Shown: positions 8,510 to 17,305, counted from the first letter of the stretch. The stretch is DNA of 24,244 bases from an uncultured Oscillospiraceae bacterium (GCA_910588455.1 CAJUPG010000024.1:1-24244), one strand, 5' to 3'. Numbers and translations: made by a program. Notes: generated from the letters alone by a model not told the origin.

Positions 8510-8510
<1 letters not shown>

Positions 8511-9946
8511 CAGGTTTTCCGCCACGCGCCCCGGCTGAACAGCACCAGCACCGGGAAAATCTCCAGCCGGCCGATGATCATGCACAGGGACATCAGCAGC
8601 TTGGAGGGGCCGGAGAAGGCGGCAAAATTCCCCGTGGGGCCCACCGCGTCCAGGCCGGGGCCCACGTTGCTCACGCAGGTGAGGGCGGAGGAGAAAGCCA
8701 CGGTGAAGTTATGGCCGTCCAGGGTGAGGACCAGCATGGCCCCCAGGGTGACCAGGATGTAGCAGCCGATAAAAATGCTGATGGTGCGGATGACCTTTTC
8801 CTCCACAACCTTTCCGTCCAGCTTGACCACCTCCACCATGCCCGGGTGGATGATCTGGTTGATCTCCCGCCGGATGGACCGGAGCAGAATCAGAATGCGG
8901 GAGCACTTCATGCCGCCGCCGGTAGACCCGGCGCAGGCCCCCACAAACATCAGCAGCACCAGAACCGCCTGGGAGAAGGAGGGCCAGAGGACAAAATCCG
9001 CCGTGGCAAAGCCGGTGGTGGAGATGATGGAGGTCACCTGGAAGAAGGAGTAACGCAGGGCCTGCAAAAAGCCGTCGTACTGGGGCAGGATATTCACGGC
9101 GATGAGCAGGGTGCTCAGGGTCACCACGCCGGCGAAAAATCGCAGCTCATCGCTCTCCAGCACCTCCCGGAACTTCCGGCACAGCAGCAGGAAGTGGATG
9201 GCGAAGTTGACGGAGAACAGCAGAATAAAAACGGCAATGATAATCTCAATGGCCGCGCTGCCGTAGGCCCCCACGCTGGCGTTGCGGTTGGAGAAGCCCC
9301 CGGTGCCGGCGGTGGAAAAGGAGTGGATCAGCGCGTCGTACCAGGGCATTCCCGCGATGCGCAGGCATACTGTCTCAATGGCGGTAAGGGTGAAATAAAT
9401 GCTGTAGAGAATTTTGGAGGTCTGGGACTGCTTGGGCACCAGCTTGGAGAACACCGGTCCGGTGGTCTCCGCCTGGGTGAGGTAGTGGGAGCGGATGCCC
9501 AGGGAGGGGACGATGGCAGTGGCCAGCACCAGCACGCCCATGCCGCCCAGCCAGTGGGTAAAGGACCGCCAGAACAAAATACCCTTGGGCAGAGGCTCGA
9601 TTTCCGTCAGAATGGTGGCCCCGGTGGTGGTAAAGCCGGAACAGGACTCAAAGATGCAGTCGATTGGAGTGGCAAACCAGCCGGAGAACAAAAAGGGCAG
9701 ACTGCCGGCCACCCCGGTAAGCAGCCAGATCAGGGCCACAGCAAAAAAACCCTCCCGGGCATAGAACCGGCTTGTGGCGGGCAGGGCGGACAGCCCTCCG
9801 CCGATCACCCCCAGCAGCAGGATGCTGTACAGGAAGGGGGCGGGGGACTCTCCATAGAGCAGGGCCACCAGCAGGGGCAGAACCATACTCCCGGCCAGCA
9901 GGAGCAAAATGCGGCCGATGAGCTTGAATACCACGCGGAAATTCAT
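8510..9946 (-). CDS. trkH: Trk potassium uptake system, membrane subunit TrkH
   Basis: A 478-residue K+ translocating subunit of the Trk/Ktr family. It carries the four pore-loop filters expected for the fold: SGFTTTGATIL, STAGTGGFSN, ISTTGFATADF and SNVGPGLDAVG, each between membrane helices. The start is ATG at 9946 (MNFRVVFKLIGRILLLLAG), within the trkA stop (ATGA at 9943-9946). The open frame extends upstream to 10549, but that part is the antisense-like shadow of trkA in another frame. The protein opens K+ uptake when TrkA binds ATP or NADH. recG follows with a 1-base overlap. Confidence 0.95.
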
Positions 9947-11340
9947 GCTTTCCCCCCTGTTCCGGCGGGGGACTGGTCTGTTCCGGCATAGATGTCGTTC
10001 AGGTCCAGGATGCCGCTGTTGCGGGAGATTAAAATAACGGAGTCCTTCTCCTGGATGGAGGTGGAGCCCTCGGGAATAATAATCTTCCCCTTGCGGACCA
10101 CCACGGCAATCAGAATGCCGGGCTTCAGGCGCAGATCCTTCAGGGGGACCCCCAGATTCTGGGTGGAGGGGGAGACGATGAACTCCATAGCCTCCGCCTT
10201 TCCGTCGGCGATGCGGTACAGGGCGTTCATCACGCTGCCGTGGGAGTTCTGCATCCCCCGGACCACCTGCAAAATGTTCTCCGCCGTAATCAGCTTGGGG
10301 GAGATGATGCTCTCCAGCCCCACGGAGTTGGCGATGGAGGTGTAGTTCTGCCGGTTGCACTTGGCCACGACCTTGGGCAAGCCCCGCTGGGCGGCGTACA
10401 GGGAGATAATCAGGTTGTCCTCGTCCCGGTCGGAGAGGGAGACAAAGGCGTCGAAGGCGGAGAGATTCTCCACCTCCAGCAGCTCCTGGTCGGTGCCGTC
10501 CCCGCAGATGACGGTGACGTTGGGCAGATTTTCGCTGATGGTGCGGCACTTGTCCTCCCGCAGCTCGATCAGCTTCACCTTCATCTTCATTTGCAACAGC
10601 TTCCCCGCCAGATAGACGGAAATTTTTCCGCCCCCCAGAATCATGACGTTCTTGGGCTTGGAGGTGGACCGGCCCAGCAGCTTCAGGAACTGGTCCAGGC
10701 TGTCCGGCTGGCCGATGAGATAGAGCTTGTCACCCGCCTGGGGGGCAAAGCCGCCGTTGGGGATGACCATATCCTCCCCCCGCTCCACGGCGCAGAAGAG
10801 CATAGATAACTTTTTCACCCGGTCAGGCAGGGCGTACAGGGGTGCGCCCACCACAAAATCCCCCTCCTGAAGCCGTACGCCGATCAGCTCCACCCGGCCC
10901 CGGCAGAAGGTATCAATGTCGGCGGCGGAGGGGAAGCGCAGCAGCCTGGAAATTTCCACGGCGGAGGCGTATTCGGGGTTGATAATCATGTCGATGCCCA
11001 TATCCTGGCGCATCTGGTCAAAGCCGGAGGCGTACTCCGGGTTGCGGATGCGGGCGATGGTGTATTGCGCACCCATGTTTTTGGCGGTGAGGCAGCAGAC
11101 CATATTCACCTCGTCCTGGTTGGTGCAGGCCACCAGCAGGTCGGCCTCCGCCGCCCCCGCGTCCCGCAGGACCAGGGCGGACACGCCGTTGCCCTTGACG
11201 GTCATAACGTCCAGCGCGTCGGCGGCCCGGCGCAGGGACTGCTCGTCGGTATCGACAACCGTTACGTCGTGGGCCTCCTGGCTGAGCTGTTCCGCCAGAG
11301 AGAAGCCCACCTTTCCGTTGCCGACGATGACAATTTTCAA
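9943..11340 (-). CDS. trkA: Trk potassium uptake regulator TrkA
   Basis: A 465-residue peripheral protein with two RCK units in tandem, each made of an NAD/ATP-binding RCK_N domain and an RCK_C domain. The first nucleotide loop is IVGNGKVG (5-12). The second, ILGGGKIS, has serine in place of the last glycine of GxGxxG. It gates TrkH on the cytoplasmic side. The start codon is TTG (11338-11340): the family start MKIVIVGNGKVG lies exactly there, no ATG is near, and AGAAAGGGTG precedes it by about 8 bases. It is the first gene of trkA-trkH-recG-C_GCAxxG_C_C, with its own promoter. Confidence 0.94.
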   Translation of the reverse strand: MKIVIVGNGKVGFSLAEQLSQEAHDVTVVDTDEQSLRRAADALDVMTVKGNGVSALVLRDAGAAEADLLVACTNQDEVNMVCCLTAKNMGAQYTIARIRNPEYASGFDQMRQDMGIDMIINPEYASAVEISRLLRFPSAADIDTFCRGRVELIGVRLQEGDFVVGAPLYALPDRVKKLSMLFCAVERGEDMVIPNGGFAPQAGDKLYLIGQPDSLDQFLKLLGRSTSKPKNVMILGGGKISVYLAGKLLQMKMKVKLIELREDKCRTISENLPNVTVICGDGTDQELLEVENLSAFDAFVSLSDRDEDNLIISLYAAQRGLPKVVAKCNRQNYTSIANSVGLESIISPKLITAENILQVVRGMQNSHGSVMNALYRIADGKAEAMEFIVSPSTQNLGVPLKDLRLKPGILIAVVVRKGKIIIPEGSTSIQEKDSVILISRNSGILDLNDIYAGTDQSPAGTGGKA

Positions 11341-11356
11341 CGGGGATCACCCTTTC

Positions 11357-11378
11357 TAATCAGAGTCTGCTCTGATTA
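11357..11378. promoter_or_regulatory. Palindrome overlapping the trkA -10 box (possible operator)
   Basis: TAATCAGAG and CTCTGATTA form perfect 9-bp arms around TCTG. The right arm overlaps the trkA -10 box (11375-11380) and the left arm lies in the transcribed leader. It could be a repressor site or a 5' end hairpin of the trkA mRNA. Confidence 0.5.
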
Positions 11379-11403
11379 TATCCCTTTCCCGCTTGAAAGG
11401 CAA
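11375..11403 (-). promoter_or_regulatory. trkA operon promoter
   Basis: On the minus strand TTGCCT (11398-11403), a 17-base spacer and TATAAT (11375-11380), 35 bases before the TTG start of trkA. Confidence 0.75.
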
Positions 11404-11421
11404 CCGGACTTTTGATAAAAT
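11393..11421 (+). promoter_or_regulatory. Uridine phosphorylase gene promoter
   Basis: TTGAAA (11393-11398), a 17-base spacer and TAAAAT (11416-11421), 33 bases before the start codon. Its -35 box shares base 11398 with the -35 box of the divergent trkA promoter. Confidence 0.72.
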
Positions 11422-11453
11422 AGAAATAATCACAAAATGAAGGAGGCATTTAT

Positions 11454-12218
11454 ATGCAGGAGGAAAACCGAGAGCTGCAATTTCATATCCAGTGCGGCCC
11501 CGGCGACGCGGGCGGCTACTGCATCCTCCCCGGGGACCCGGGCCGGTGCCGGGCCATCGCCCAATATTTTGAGCATCCCGTCCACATCCGGACCAACCGG
11601 GAGTACGTCACATACACCGGAACCCTTCTGGGGGAGCGGGTGAGCGTGGTTTCCACCGGCATCGGCGGGCCCTCCGCCGCCATCGCCATGGAGGAGCTGT
11701 GCAATTTGGGGGTCCACACCTTCGTCCGGGTGGGCACCTGCGGCGGAATCAAAACGGAGGTCCAGAGCGGCGACGTGGTGGTGGCCACCGGGGCGGTGCG
11801 CATGGAGGGAACCAGCCGGGAGTACGCCCCCATCGAGTACCCCGCCGTACCGGATTTTCAGGTGACCTGCGCGTTGGTCCGGGCCGCGGAGGAATTGGGC
11901 TATCCCACCCACACCGGGGTGGTGCAGTGCAAGGATTCGTTCTACGGCCAGCACTCTCCCCACCGGATGCCGGTGCATTTCGACCTGGAGCAGAAGTGGG
12001 AGGCCTGGAAGCGGCTGGGGGTGCTGGCCTCAGAGATGGAGTCGGCGGCCCTGTTCACCGTGGCGGCCGCCCGGGGGGTCCGGTGCGGCTCGGTATTTCA
12101 CGTAATCTGGAACCAGGAGCGGGAGAAGGCCGGTCTGGACCAGAAGGAGAGCCACGACACCACCGCCGCCATCCGGGTAGGGGTGGAGGCCCTGAAGCTT
12201 CTCATTGCCCAGAAATAA
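11454..12218 (+). CDS. udp: Uridine phosphorylase (nucleoside phosphorylase family)
   Basis: A 254-residue PNP/UDP-family enzyme that cleaves nucleosides with phosphate to base and ribose-1-phosphate. Motifs visible are the phosphate loop LPGDPGR (25-31), STGIGGPSAAIAMEEL (67-82), VRVGTCGGI (91-99) and EMESAALF (194-201), whose glutamates bind the ribose. CKDSFYGQHSP (159-169) is the pattern of uridine rather than purine phosphorylases, so uridine is the likely main substrate, though inosine-type activity cannot be excluded. AGGAGG lies 8 bases before the ATG. It is a single-gene unit, divergent from trkA and closed by a strong hairpin shared with the opposing liv operon. Confidence 0.88.
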   Translation: MQEENRELQFHIQCGPGDAGGYCILPGDPGRCRAIAQYFEHPVHIRTNREYVTYTGTLLGERVSVVSTGIGGPSAAIAMEELCNLGVHTFVRVGTCGGIKTEVQSGDVVVATGAVRMEGTSREYAPIEYPAVPDFQVTCALVRAAEELGYPTHTGVVQCKDSFYGQHSPHRMPVHFDLEQKWEAWKRLGVLASEMESAALFTVAAARGVRCGSVFHVIWNQEREKAGLDQKESHDTTAAIRVGVEALKLLIAQK

Positions 12219-12254
12219 AACACGGGTCCTCCCTGGGAGGACCCGCTTTGTTTT
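12215..12254. terminator. Bidirectional terminator between udp and livF
   Basis: The palindrome 12223-12245 has 10-bp arms CGGGTCCTCC/GGAGGACCCG around a 3-base loop. On plus it is followed by CTTTGTTTT; on minus by TGTTTTATTT. Both convergent genes end beside it. Confidence 0.88.
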
Positions 12255-12951
12255 AACTGCCCAAATAGGCTTTTTTCACGTCCTCGTTGGCCAGCAGTTC
12301 CCTGCCGGGGCCGGTGAGGGTAATCTTGCCCGTCTCCAGGACGTAGCCCAGATCGGCGGTATGCAGGGCCATATTGGCGTTCTGCTCAATGAGCAGGACG
12401 GTGACCCCCTGCTTGTTGATCTCCCGGATAATCTCAAAAATCCCCTTGACCACCAGAGGGGCCAGCCCCAGGGAGGGCTCGTCCATCATGATAATCTTGG
12501 GCCGGGACATGAGGGCGCGTCCCACCGCCAGCATCTGCTGCTCGCCGCCGGACAGGGTGCCCGCCGCCTGCCAGGACCGTTCCTGGAGCCGGGGGAACAG
12601 GTCGTACACCCACTTCAGGTCGTCCTCCAGATTGTCGCTGCGCAGGTACGCGCCGATTTTCAGATTCTCCAGTACCGTCAAATCCGGGAACACCCGCCGC
12701 CCCTCGGGAACCAGGGTGATGCCCTTGGAGACGATCTTGTCCGGGGAAAGGCCGGTGATGTCCTCCCCCTGGAGGTGGATACGGCCAGAGGCGGGCTTTA
12801 CCAGCCCCGCAATGGTGCGCAGGGTGGTGGACTTGCCCGCGCCGTTGGCGCCAATCAGGGTGACGATCTGCCGTTCGGGCACCTCGAAGGTGATGCCCTT
12901 CACCGCCTCGATGCCGCCGTAGCTTACTTTTAACTCGTCAATTTTCAGCAT
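12253..12951 (-). CDS. livF: Branched-chain amino acid ABC transporter, ATPase LivF
   Basis: A 232-residue ABC ATPase, one of the two that power LivHM-type importers. It has Walker A GANGAGKST, the signature LSGGEQQML, Walker B IIMMDEPSLGL and the EGRRVFPDLTVLENL segment typical of LivF. The start at 12951 (MLKIDELKVSYGG) is chosen because it matches the family start and has GGGGGTGG upstream; a longer form from 12978 would add nine residues with no family match. It overlaps the end of livG by 14 bases. It is the last gene of the operon. Confidence 0.93.
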   Translation of the reverse strand: MLKIDELKVSYGGIEAVKGITFEVPERQIVTLIGANGAGKSTTLRTIAGLVKPASGRIHLQGEDITGLSPDKIVSKGITLVPEGRRVFPDLTVLENLKIGAYLRSDNLEDDLKWVYDLFPRLQERSWQAAGTLSGGEQQMLAVGRALMSRPKIIMMDEPSLGLAPLVVKGIFEIIREINKQGVTVLLIEQNANMALHTADLGYVLETGKITLTGPGRELLANEDVKKAYLGS

Positions 12952-13789
12952 CGTCTGCCACCCCCAAATATGCCTCAATGACCCGTGGATTGTTCTGGAC
13001 CTCCGCCGGCGTGCCCTGGGCGATGAGCTTGCCGAAGTCCAGCACGTAAATGCGGTCGGAAATCTGCATCACCAGGTCCATGTGGTGCTCGATCATGAAA
13101 ATGGAAAGGCTGTACTCCCCCCGAATCTGCTGGATGAAATCGGTAAGCTCCTGGGTCTCCTGGGGGTTCATGCCCGCGGCGGGCTCGTCCAGCAGCAGCA
13201 GCTGGGGGCGGGTAGCCAGGGCCCGGGCAATCTCCAGCCGGCGCTGGAGGCCGTAGGGCAGGCTGCCGGCGACCTCGTCCTTCAGGTGGGCCAGCCCCTG
13301 CTCCTCCAGCAGGGCCATGGCCTCCTCCCGCATCCGCTTTTCTTCCGCCCGGTTCAGATGGAACATGGTGTTGAAATAGTTCTGCCTGGCCCGCATATGC
13401 TTGGCGATGAGTACGTTGTCAAAGACGGTAAGGGCCGAAAACAGACGGATATTCTGAAAGGTCCGGGCAATGCCCAGCTGGGTAATTTTGTCCGGGGTGG
13501 GCGAGCGCTTATGGCTGTAAGCCCCCTTGTTTTCCCCGGCGTACTGCTTGTCCATCTTGCCCTGGGGAAAGCTCTCCACCATGGGCCTGCCCAGAAAGTC
13601 CACCTTGCCGTTGGTTGGCTCGTAGACCCCGGTGATGCAGTTGAAGGCGGTGGTTTTGCCCGCGCCGTTGGGGCCGATGAGGGCCACGATCTCCCCCTGG
13701 TTCACATCCAGGGACAGGTTGTTGACGGCCACCACGCCGCCGAACTGCATGGTCACGTTTTCCACGTGTAGGATGTTGGTTTCGCTCAT
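12938..13789 (-). CDS. livG: Branched-chain amino acid ABC transporter, ATPase LivG
   Basis: A 283-residue ABC ATPase of the LivG type, with Walker A GPNGAGKTT, the family hallmark GIARTFQNIRLF, signature LPYGLQRRLEIARAL and Walker B LLLLDEPAAGMNP. Compared with the usual ~255 residues it carries about 25-30 extra residues between the GKVDFLG strand and the ITQLGIARTFQ segment (roughly residues 70-100, including KMDKQYAGENKGAYSHKRSP), before the Q-loop. ATG at 13789 lies in the livM stop (ATGA). The open frame extends further upstream but only as a shadow of livM. Confidence 0.93.
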   Translation of the reverse strand: MSETNILHVENVTMQFGGVVAVNNLSLDVNQGEIVALIGPNGAGKTTAFNCITGVYEPTNGKVDFLGRPMVESFPQGKMDKQYAGENKGAYSHKRSPTPDKITQLGIARTFQNIRLFSALTVFDNVLIAKHMRARQNYFNTMFHLNRAEEKRMREEAMALLEEQGLAHLKDEVAGSLPYGLQRRLEIARALATRPQLLLLDEPAAGMNPQETQELTDFIQQIRGEYSLSIFMIEHHMDLVMQISDRIYVLDFGKLIAQGTPAEVQNNPRVIEAYLGVADDAEN

Positions 13790-14994
13790 TGTGCCGCCTC
13801 CTTCCTGGTTTTTCTCCGCCGGAACAGGTCGGGGAGCTCCTTGTCGCCCATGATGCCCCTGCGGAAGAACAGCACCACGATCATGATGACCACGGAGAAC
13901 ACCACCATCCGGAAGCCGGAGCGCAGGAAGGGCAGCTTCACGCCGCTGGCCAGCACCGTCTCGTTGTCCAAAAAGCGCAGCCACCACTCGGAACAGGCCA
14001 CATACAGGAAGGTGGCGATGCAGCTGCCGGAGATGGAGCCGATGCCGCCAATGACCACGATGAGCAGAATCTCATAGGTCATAGTGGTGGTGTACACCTT
14101 GGCCTGGGCGTTGGTGACGAACATGGCGAACAGAGCGCCGCTGACCCCGGCGAAAAAGGCGGAGGTGCAGAAGGAGAGCATCTTGTGCTTGGCCAGGTTG
14201 ATGCCCATGGCCTCGGCGGCAATCTCGTCCTCCCGGATGGCCTTAAACGCCCGGCCATAGGAGGAGTTAATCAGCATACAGATGACAGCGATGCAGAGGA
14301 TGGCCACCAGGAAGGGGAAAAACGTGGACAGCCGCAGAATGACCTTGCCCCCCGCGCCGGTGATGTTGAAGCTGGAGAAGGTGGGAAAGCTTTTAATCAT
14401 ATTCGCGCCGTTGGTGACGGGACCCAGGGCCTGCCACTGGAACACGGCCTTGATAATCTCCGCAAAGCCCAGGGTGGCGATGGCCAGATAGTCGCTCTTC
14501 AGCCGCAGCACCGGCAGACCGATGAGATAGGCGAAGGCCGCCGCCACGCAGCCGGCCAGCACCATGGCGGCCATAACGCCCAGCCCCATGCTGACGGCCC
14601 CCCCAACGCCCTCGGTTCCGAATAGGGACCCGAACAGATCCTGAAAGGAGAAATTCACCGCAGAGCCGCCGTACAGGTAGTAAACCGCGGCCCGCTCCGC
14701 CACAGGGACGGACAAAATCGCGTAGGTGTAAGCGCCCAGGAGCATGAAGCCCGCCTGTCCCAGGGAGAACAGGCCGGTAAAGCCGTTGAGCAGGTTCATG
14801 GACACCGCCGCCAGGGAGTACACCGCGCCCTTTTTCAGCACGGCGAAGAGCTGGCTGGTGGGCTTGAGCACGTTGGGGACGCTCTCCGGGGGGAGGAATA
14901 CGCTGACATTCTCCAGCAGGACCACCGCCGCCAGAAGCAGCAGGCAGCCCAGCAGGGCCAGCACAGCGCCTTTTTTGTTTTTCTGTTGTGTCAT
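13786..14994 (-). CDS. livM: Branched-chain amino acid ABC transporter, permease LivM
   Basis: A 402-residue membrane permease. After a first helix (about 10-30) and an outside segment, it shows the LivM/LivH-type core with GFTGLFSLGQAGFMLLGAYTYA, the EAA-like cytoplasmic loop around YGRAFKAIREDEIAAEAMGINLAKHK, and GGIGSISGSCIATFLYV near the C-terminus. The basic tail ends RRRKTRKEAAQ. The start at 14994 (MTQQKNKKG) has GGGAGG 7-8 bases upstream; a longer form from 15033 would overlap the end of livH and has a poorer ribosome site. It starts 13 bases after livH. Confidence 0.92.
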   Translation of the reverse strand: MTQQKNKKGAVLALLGCLLLLAAVVLLENVSVFLPPESVPNVLKPTSQLFAVLKKGAVYSLAAVSMNLLNGFTGLFSLGQAGFMLLGAYTYAILSVPVAERAAVYYLYGGSAVNFSFQDLFGSLFGTEGVGGAVSMGLGVMAAMVLAGCVAAAFAYLIGLPVLRLKSDYLAIATLGFAEIIKAVFQWQALGPVTNGANMIKSFPTFSSFNITGAGGKVILRLSTFFPFLVAILCIAVICMLINSSYGRAFKAIREDEIAAEAMGINLAKHKMLSFCTSAFFAGVSGALFAMFVTNAQAKVYTTTMTYEILLIVVIGGIGSISGSCIATFLYVACSEWWLRFLDNETVLASGVKLPFLRSGFRMVVFSVVIMIVVLFFRRGIMGDKELPDLFRRRKTRKEAAQ

Positions 14995-15007
14995 AACCGG
15001 CCCTCCC

Positions 15008-15883
15008 TTACACTTTATCGGTGACTTTTTCACCGAACAGCCCGGTGGGCTTGAGCACCAGAATCAAAATCAGCAGCGCGAAGGTCCCCGCATCAGAGAA
15101 CACGGTAAATTCCGTGCTTTTGATGACGTTTTCACAGATGCCGATGATGAACGCCCCCACCACCGCCCCGGGGATGGAGCCGATGCCGCCCACCACCGCG
15201 GCCACGAAGGCCCGCAGGCCGGGCAGGGCGCCGGCGGTGGGGGTGATGGCCTGGAAGTTGGTGAAGTAGAGCATGGAGCCCACCGCCGCTAGGGCGGAGC
15301 CAATGACAAAGGTGACGGAGATGACGGAATTGATTTTGATGCCCATGAGCTGGCTGGTCTCAAAGTCCTTGGCCACCGCCCGCATAGCCATACCGGTCTT
15401 GGTGTGGTTGATGAGCTGGGTCAGGGCCAGCACCAGGGCCAGCACCAGGAAGGGGGTCAGAATCGTTACCCACTTGGTGGAGGTGCCGGCAATTTTCACC
15501 GTGTCGGACAGGAAGGGGATGGTGGGGTAGGTCATGGGCTGGCCGCCGGTGATATAGGTGGCGGTATTCTGGATCAGATAGCTCACGCCGATGGCGGAGA
15601 TCATAACCGACATCCGGGGGGCAGAGCGCAGGGGCTTGTAGGCCACCCGCTCAATGCAGAAGCCCAGGGCCACGGTCAGCACCAGCACCAGGGGCAGGGA
15701 CAGATACAGGGGCAGGCTGGCGGACAGGTAGATGCCCAGCAGGCCCGCCACCATGAACACATCGCCGTGGGCGAAGTTAATCAGACGCAGAATGCCGTAT
15801 ACCATCGTATAGCCGATGGCGATCAGCGCGTACTGCCCGCCCACGGAGATCCCGGAGATGAGTACGGAAATGGCAAATTCCAA
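15008..15883 (-). CDS. livH: Branched-chain amino acid ABC transporter, permease LivH
   Basis: A 291-residue permease with about eight membrane segments. The family motifs YTMVYGILRLINFAHGD and the EAA-like GMAMRAVAKDFETSQLMGI loop are clear, followed by GGIGSIPGAVVGAFIIG. I place the start at TTG (15881-15883), read LEFAISVLISGISVGGQYAL, because AGGGAGG lies 8 bases upstream, the length then matches LivH, and the open frame further upstream (to 16123) runs through two long hairpins and has no membrane-protein character. It pairs with LivM to form the channel. Confidence 0.92.
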   Translation of the reverse strand: MEFAISVLISGISVGGQYALIAIGYTMVYGILRLINFAHGDVFMVAGLLGIYLSASLPLYLSLPLVLVLTVALGFCIERVAYKPLRSAPRMSVMISAIGVSYLIQNTATYITGGQPMTYPTIPFLSDTVKIAGTSTKWVTILTPFLVLALVLALTQLINHTKTGMAMRAVAKDFETSQLMGIKINSVISVTFVIGSALAAVGSMLYFTNFQAITPTAGALPGLRAFVAAVVGGIGSIPGAVVGAFIIGICENVIKSTEFTVFSDAGTFALLILILVLKPTGLFGEKVTDKV

Positions 15884-15917
15884 AGCGGGGTCCTCCCTTG
15901 CGTTAAAGTTTGAATTT

Positions 15918-15962
15918 AGGCTGTCTTGAAAAGGGCCGGCCTGGCTCCTTTCAAGGCAGCCT
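15918..15962 (-). repeat. Long hairpin between livK and livH (second)
   Basis: 14-base arms (15918-15931 and 15949-15962) pair with a single G-U-type mismatch: AGGCTGCCTTGAAA with TTTCAAGACAGCCT on the minus strand. No T-run follows (AAATTC), so it is more likely an mRNA-stabilising or attenuating structure than a full terminator. Confidence 0.6.
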
Positions 15963-15970
15963 ATCTGTTG

Positions 15971-16004
15971 GTTTCCCGGCGGGGCGGCCGCCCCGCCGGG
16001 AAAC
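15971..16004 (-). repeat. Long GC-rich hairpin between livK and livH (first)
   Basis: A 34-base perfect palindrome with core CCCGGCGGGGC/GCCCCGCCGGG, 15 bases after the livK stop. It has no T-run after it on the minus strand. Its position between a binding-protein gene and its permease genes fits a 3' end stabiliser that lets livK be made in excess. Confidence 0.7.
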
Positions 16005-16019
16005 TGCGGGTATTTCAAA

Positions 16020-17231
16020 TCAGTTGGCAGTCTGAACGGTCTCCAGCTCCCAGGCGCCGGTGTTGGTGGAGTGCTTGATATAGGCGGTGTCCCGGATGGC
16101 GTCGCCAATATCGTCAAAGGCAATCGCGCCGGACACGCCGGTGTAGGTCACGCCGGGCAGCGCGCTCTTGATGGCGGCGGGGTCGGCGGAGCCGGCGGCC
16201 TTCATGGCCTCCAGAGCCACATAGTAGGCGTCGTAGCCCATAGCGGTGACAGCGGCGATGGTGTCGTTGCCGCCGTTGGCGTCCTTGGCGGAGGAGTTGG
16301 AGTTGATATACTCCTTGATGCCCGCGTCAAAGTCCGGCGCGCCGCCCTCCTGGTAGAAGGTGGAAACATAGAGCTGGATGTCCGTGCCGTTGGCGGCGTC
16401 CAGGACCATATTGTCGTCCAGGGTGTCGGAGCCCAGGAAGGGGGCGGTGATGCCCAGAGACTGGGCCTGGGTGATGATCTGGGTGGCGTAGGCGATGGAG
16501 ACGGGGGTGAAGATCACGTCCGCGCCCTCGGCCTTGGCCTTGTTCAGATAGGAGTTGAAGTCGGAGTTGTTGTTGGGGAAGGAGTCCTTAATAACCTTGC
16601 CGCCGTTGGCGGTGAACACCTGCTCGAAGAAGGCGATCAGGCCCTGGTCATACTCGTTGCCGGTCTCGCCCAGGCAGTAGGCGGTTTTGGCCTGGAACTT
16701 ATCCTGGGCGAAGTTGGCCAGCACCTGGGCCTGGAAGTTGTCCAGGAAGCAGATGCGGAAGTAGTGGTCGTTGCCGGCGGTGACGTTGGGGTTGGTGCAG
16801 GTCACGCCCATGGCGGCGATGCCGGCCTCTTTAAAGGTATCGCTGGCGGCCATGGACACGCCGGAGCCGTAGGAGCCCAGCACGATGGCCACATCCTTGG
16901 CCACCAGGTCGGCGGCGGCGGAGGGAGCCTTGTCCGTGGAGGAGCCGTTGTCGGAGGGGACCAGCTGCACGGTGTAGGTCTCGCCGCCAATTTCCACGGT
17001 GGGGGTAACGGAGTTGGCGTACTGCATCCCCAGCATCTCCTTCTTGCCGCCGGACGCGGAGTCGCCGGAGGCCGGCTCAAAGACGCCGATTTTAATTACC
17101 TTGTCGGTGGCGATGGGGGTGCTGGCCGCGGGGGTTCCGCTGCCGGAGGGAGCGGAGGGGTTCCCGCCGCAGCCGGCCAGAGCGCCCAGCAGAAGGGCGG
17201 CGGACAGAACGCTTGCAAGAAACTTCTTCAT
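16020..17231 (-). CDS. livK: Branched-chain amino acid ABC transporter, substrate-binding lipoprotein
   Basis: A 403-residue periplasmic-binding-type protein (type 1 fold, LivJ/LivK family) anchored outside the cell as a lipoprotein. The signal peptide MKKFLASVLSAALLLGALAGC ends in the lipobox LAGC (Cys21), followed by a G/S/P/T-rich linker to about residue 43. The mature domain begins VIKIGVFEPASGD, with AAADLVAKDVAIVLGSYGS and GNDHYFRICFLDNFQ as family segments. The start at 17231 is preferred to an ATG two codons earlier because AGGAG is 7 bases from it and only 1 from the other. It is the first gene of the liv operon; the exact amino acid bound is not readable. Confidence 0.93.
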   Translation of the reverse strand: MKKFLASVLSAALLLGALAGCGGNPSAPSGSGTPAASTPIATDKVIKIGVFEPASGDSASGGKKEMLGMQYANSVTPTVEIGGETYTVQLVPSDNGSSTDKAPSAAADLVAKDVAIVLGSYGSGVSMAASDTFKEAGIAAMGVTCTNPNVTAGNDHYFRICFLDNFQAQVLANFAQDKFQAKTAYCLGETGNEYDQGLIAFFEQVFTANGGKVIKDSFPNNNSDFNSYLNKAKAEGADVIFTPVSIAYATQIITQAQSLGITAPFLGSDTLDDNMVLDAANGTDIQLYVSTFYQEGGAPDFDAGIKEYINSNSSAKDANGGNDTIAAVTAMGYDAYYVALEAMKAAGSADPAAIKSALPGVTYTGVSGAIAFDDIGDAIRDTAYIKHSTNTGAWELETVQTAN

Positions 17232-17305
17232 GTTCATTCTCCTTTTTGTTTCGAGTTAGCCCGGTTGTCCATATAGGAAATACATCTGTTCACGGGCATA
17301 GTGGA

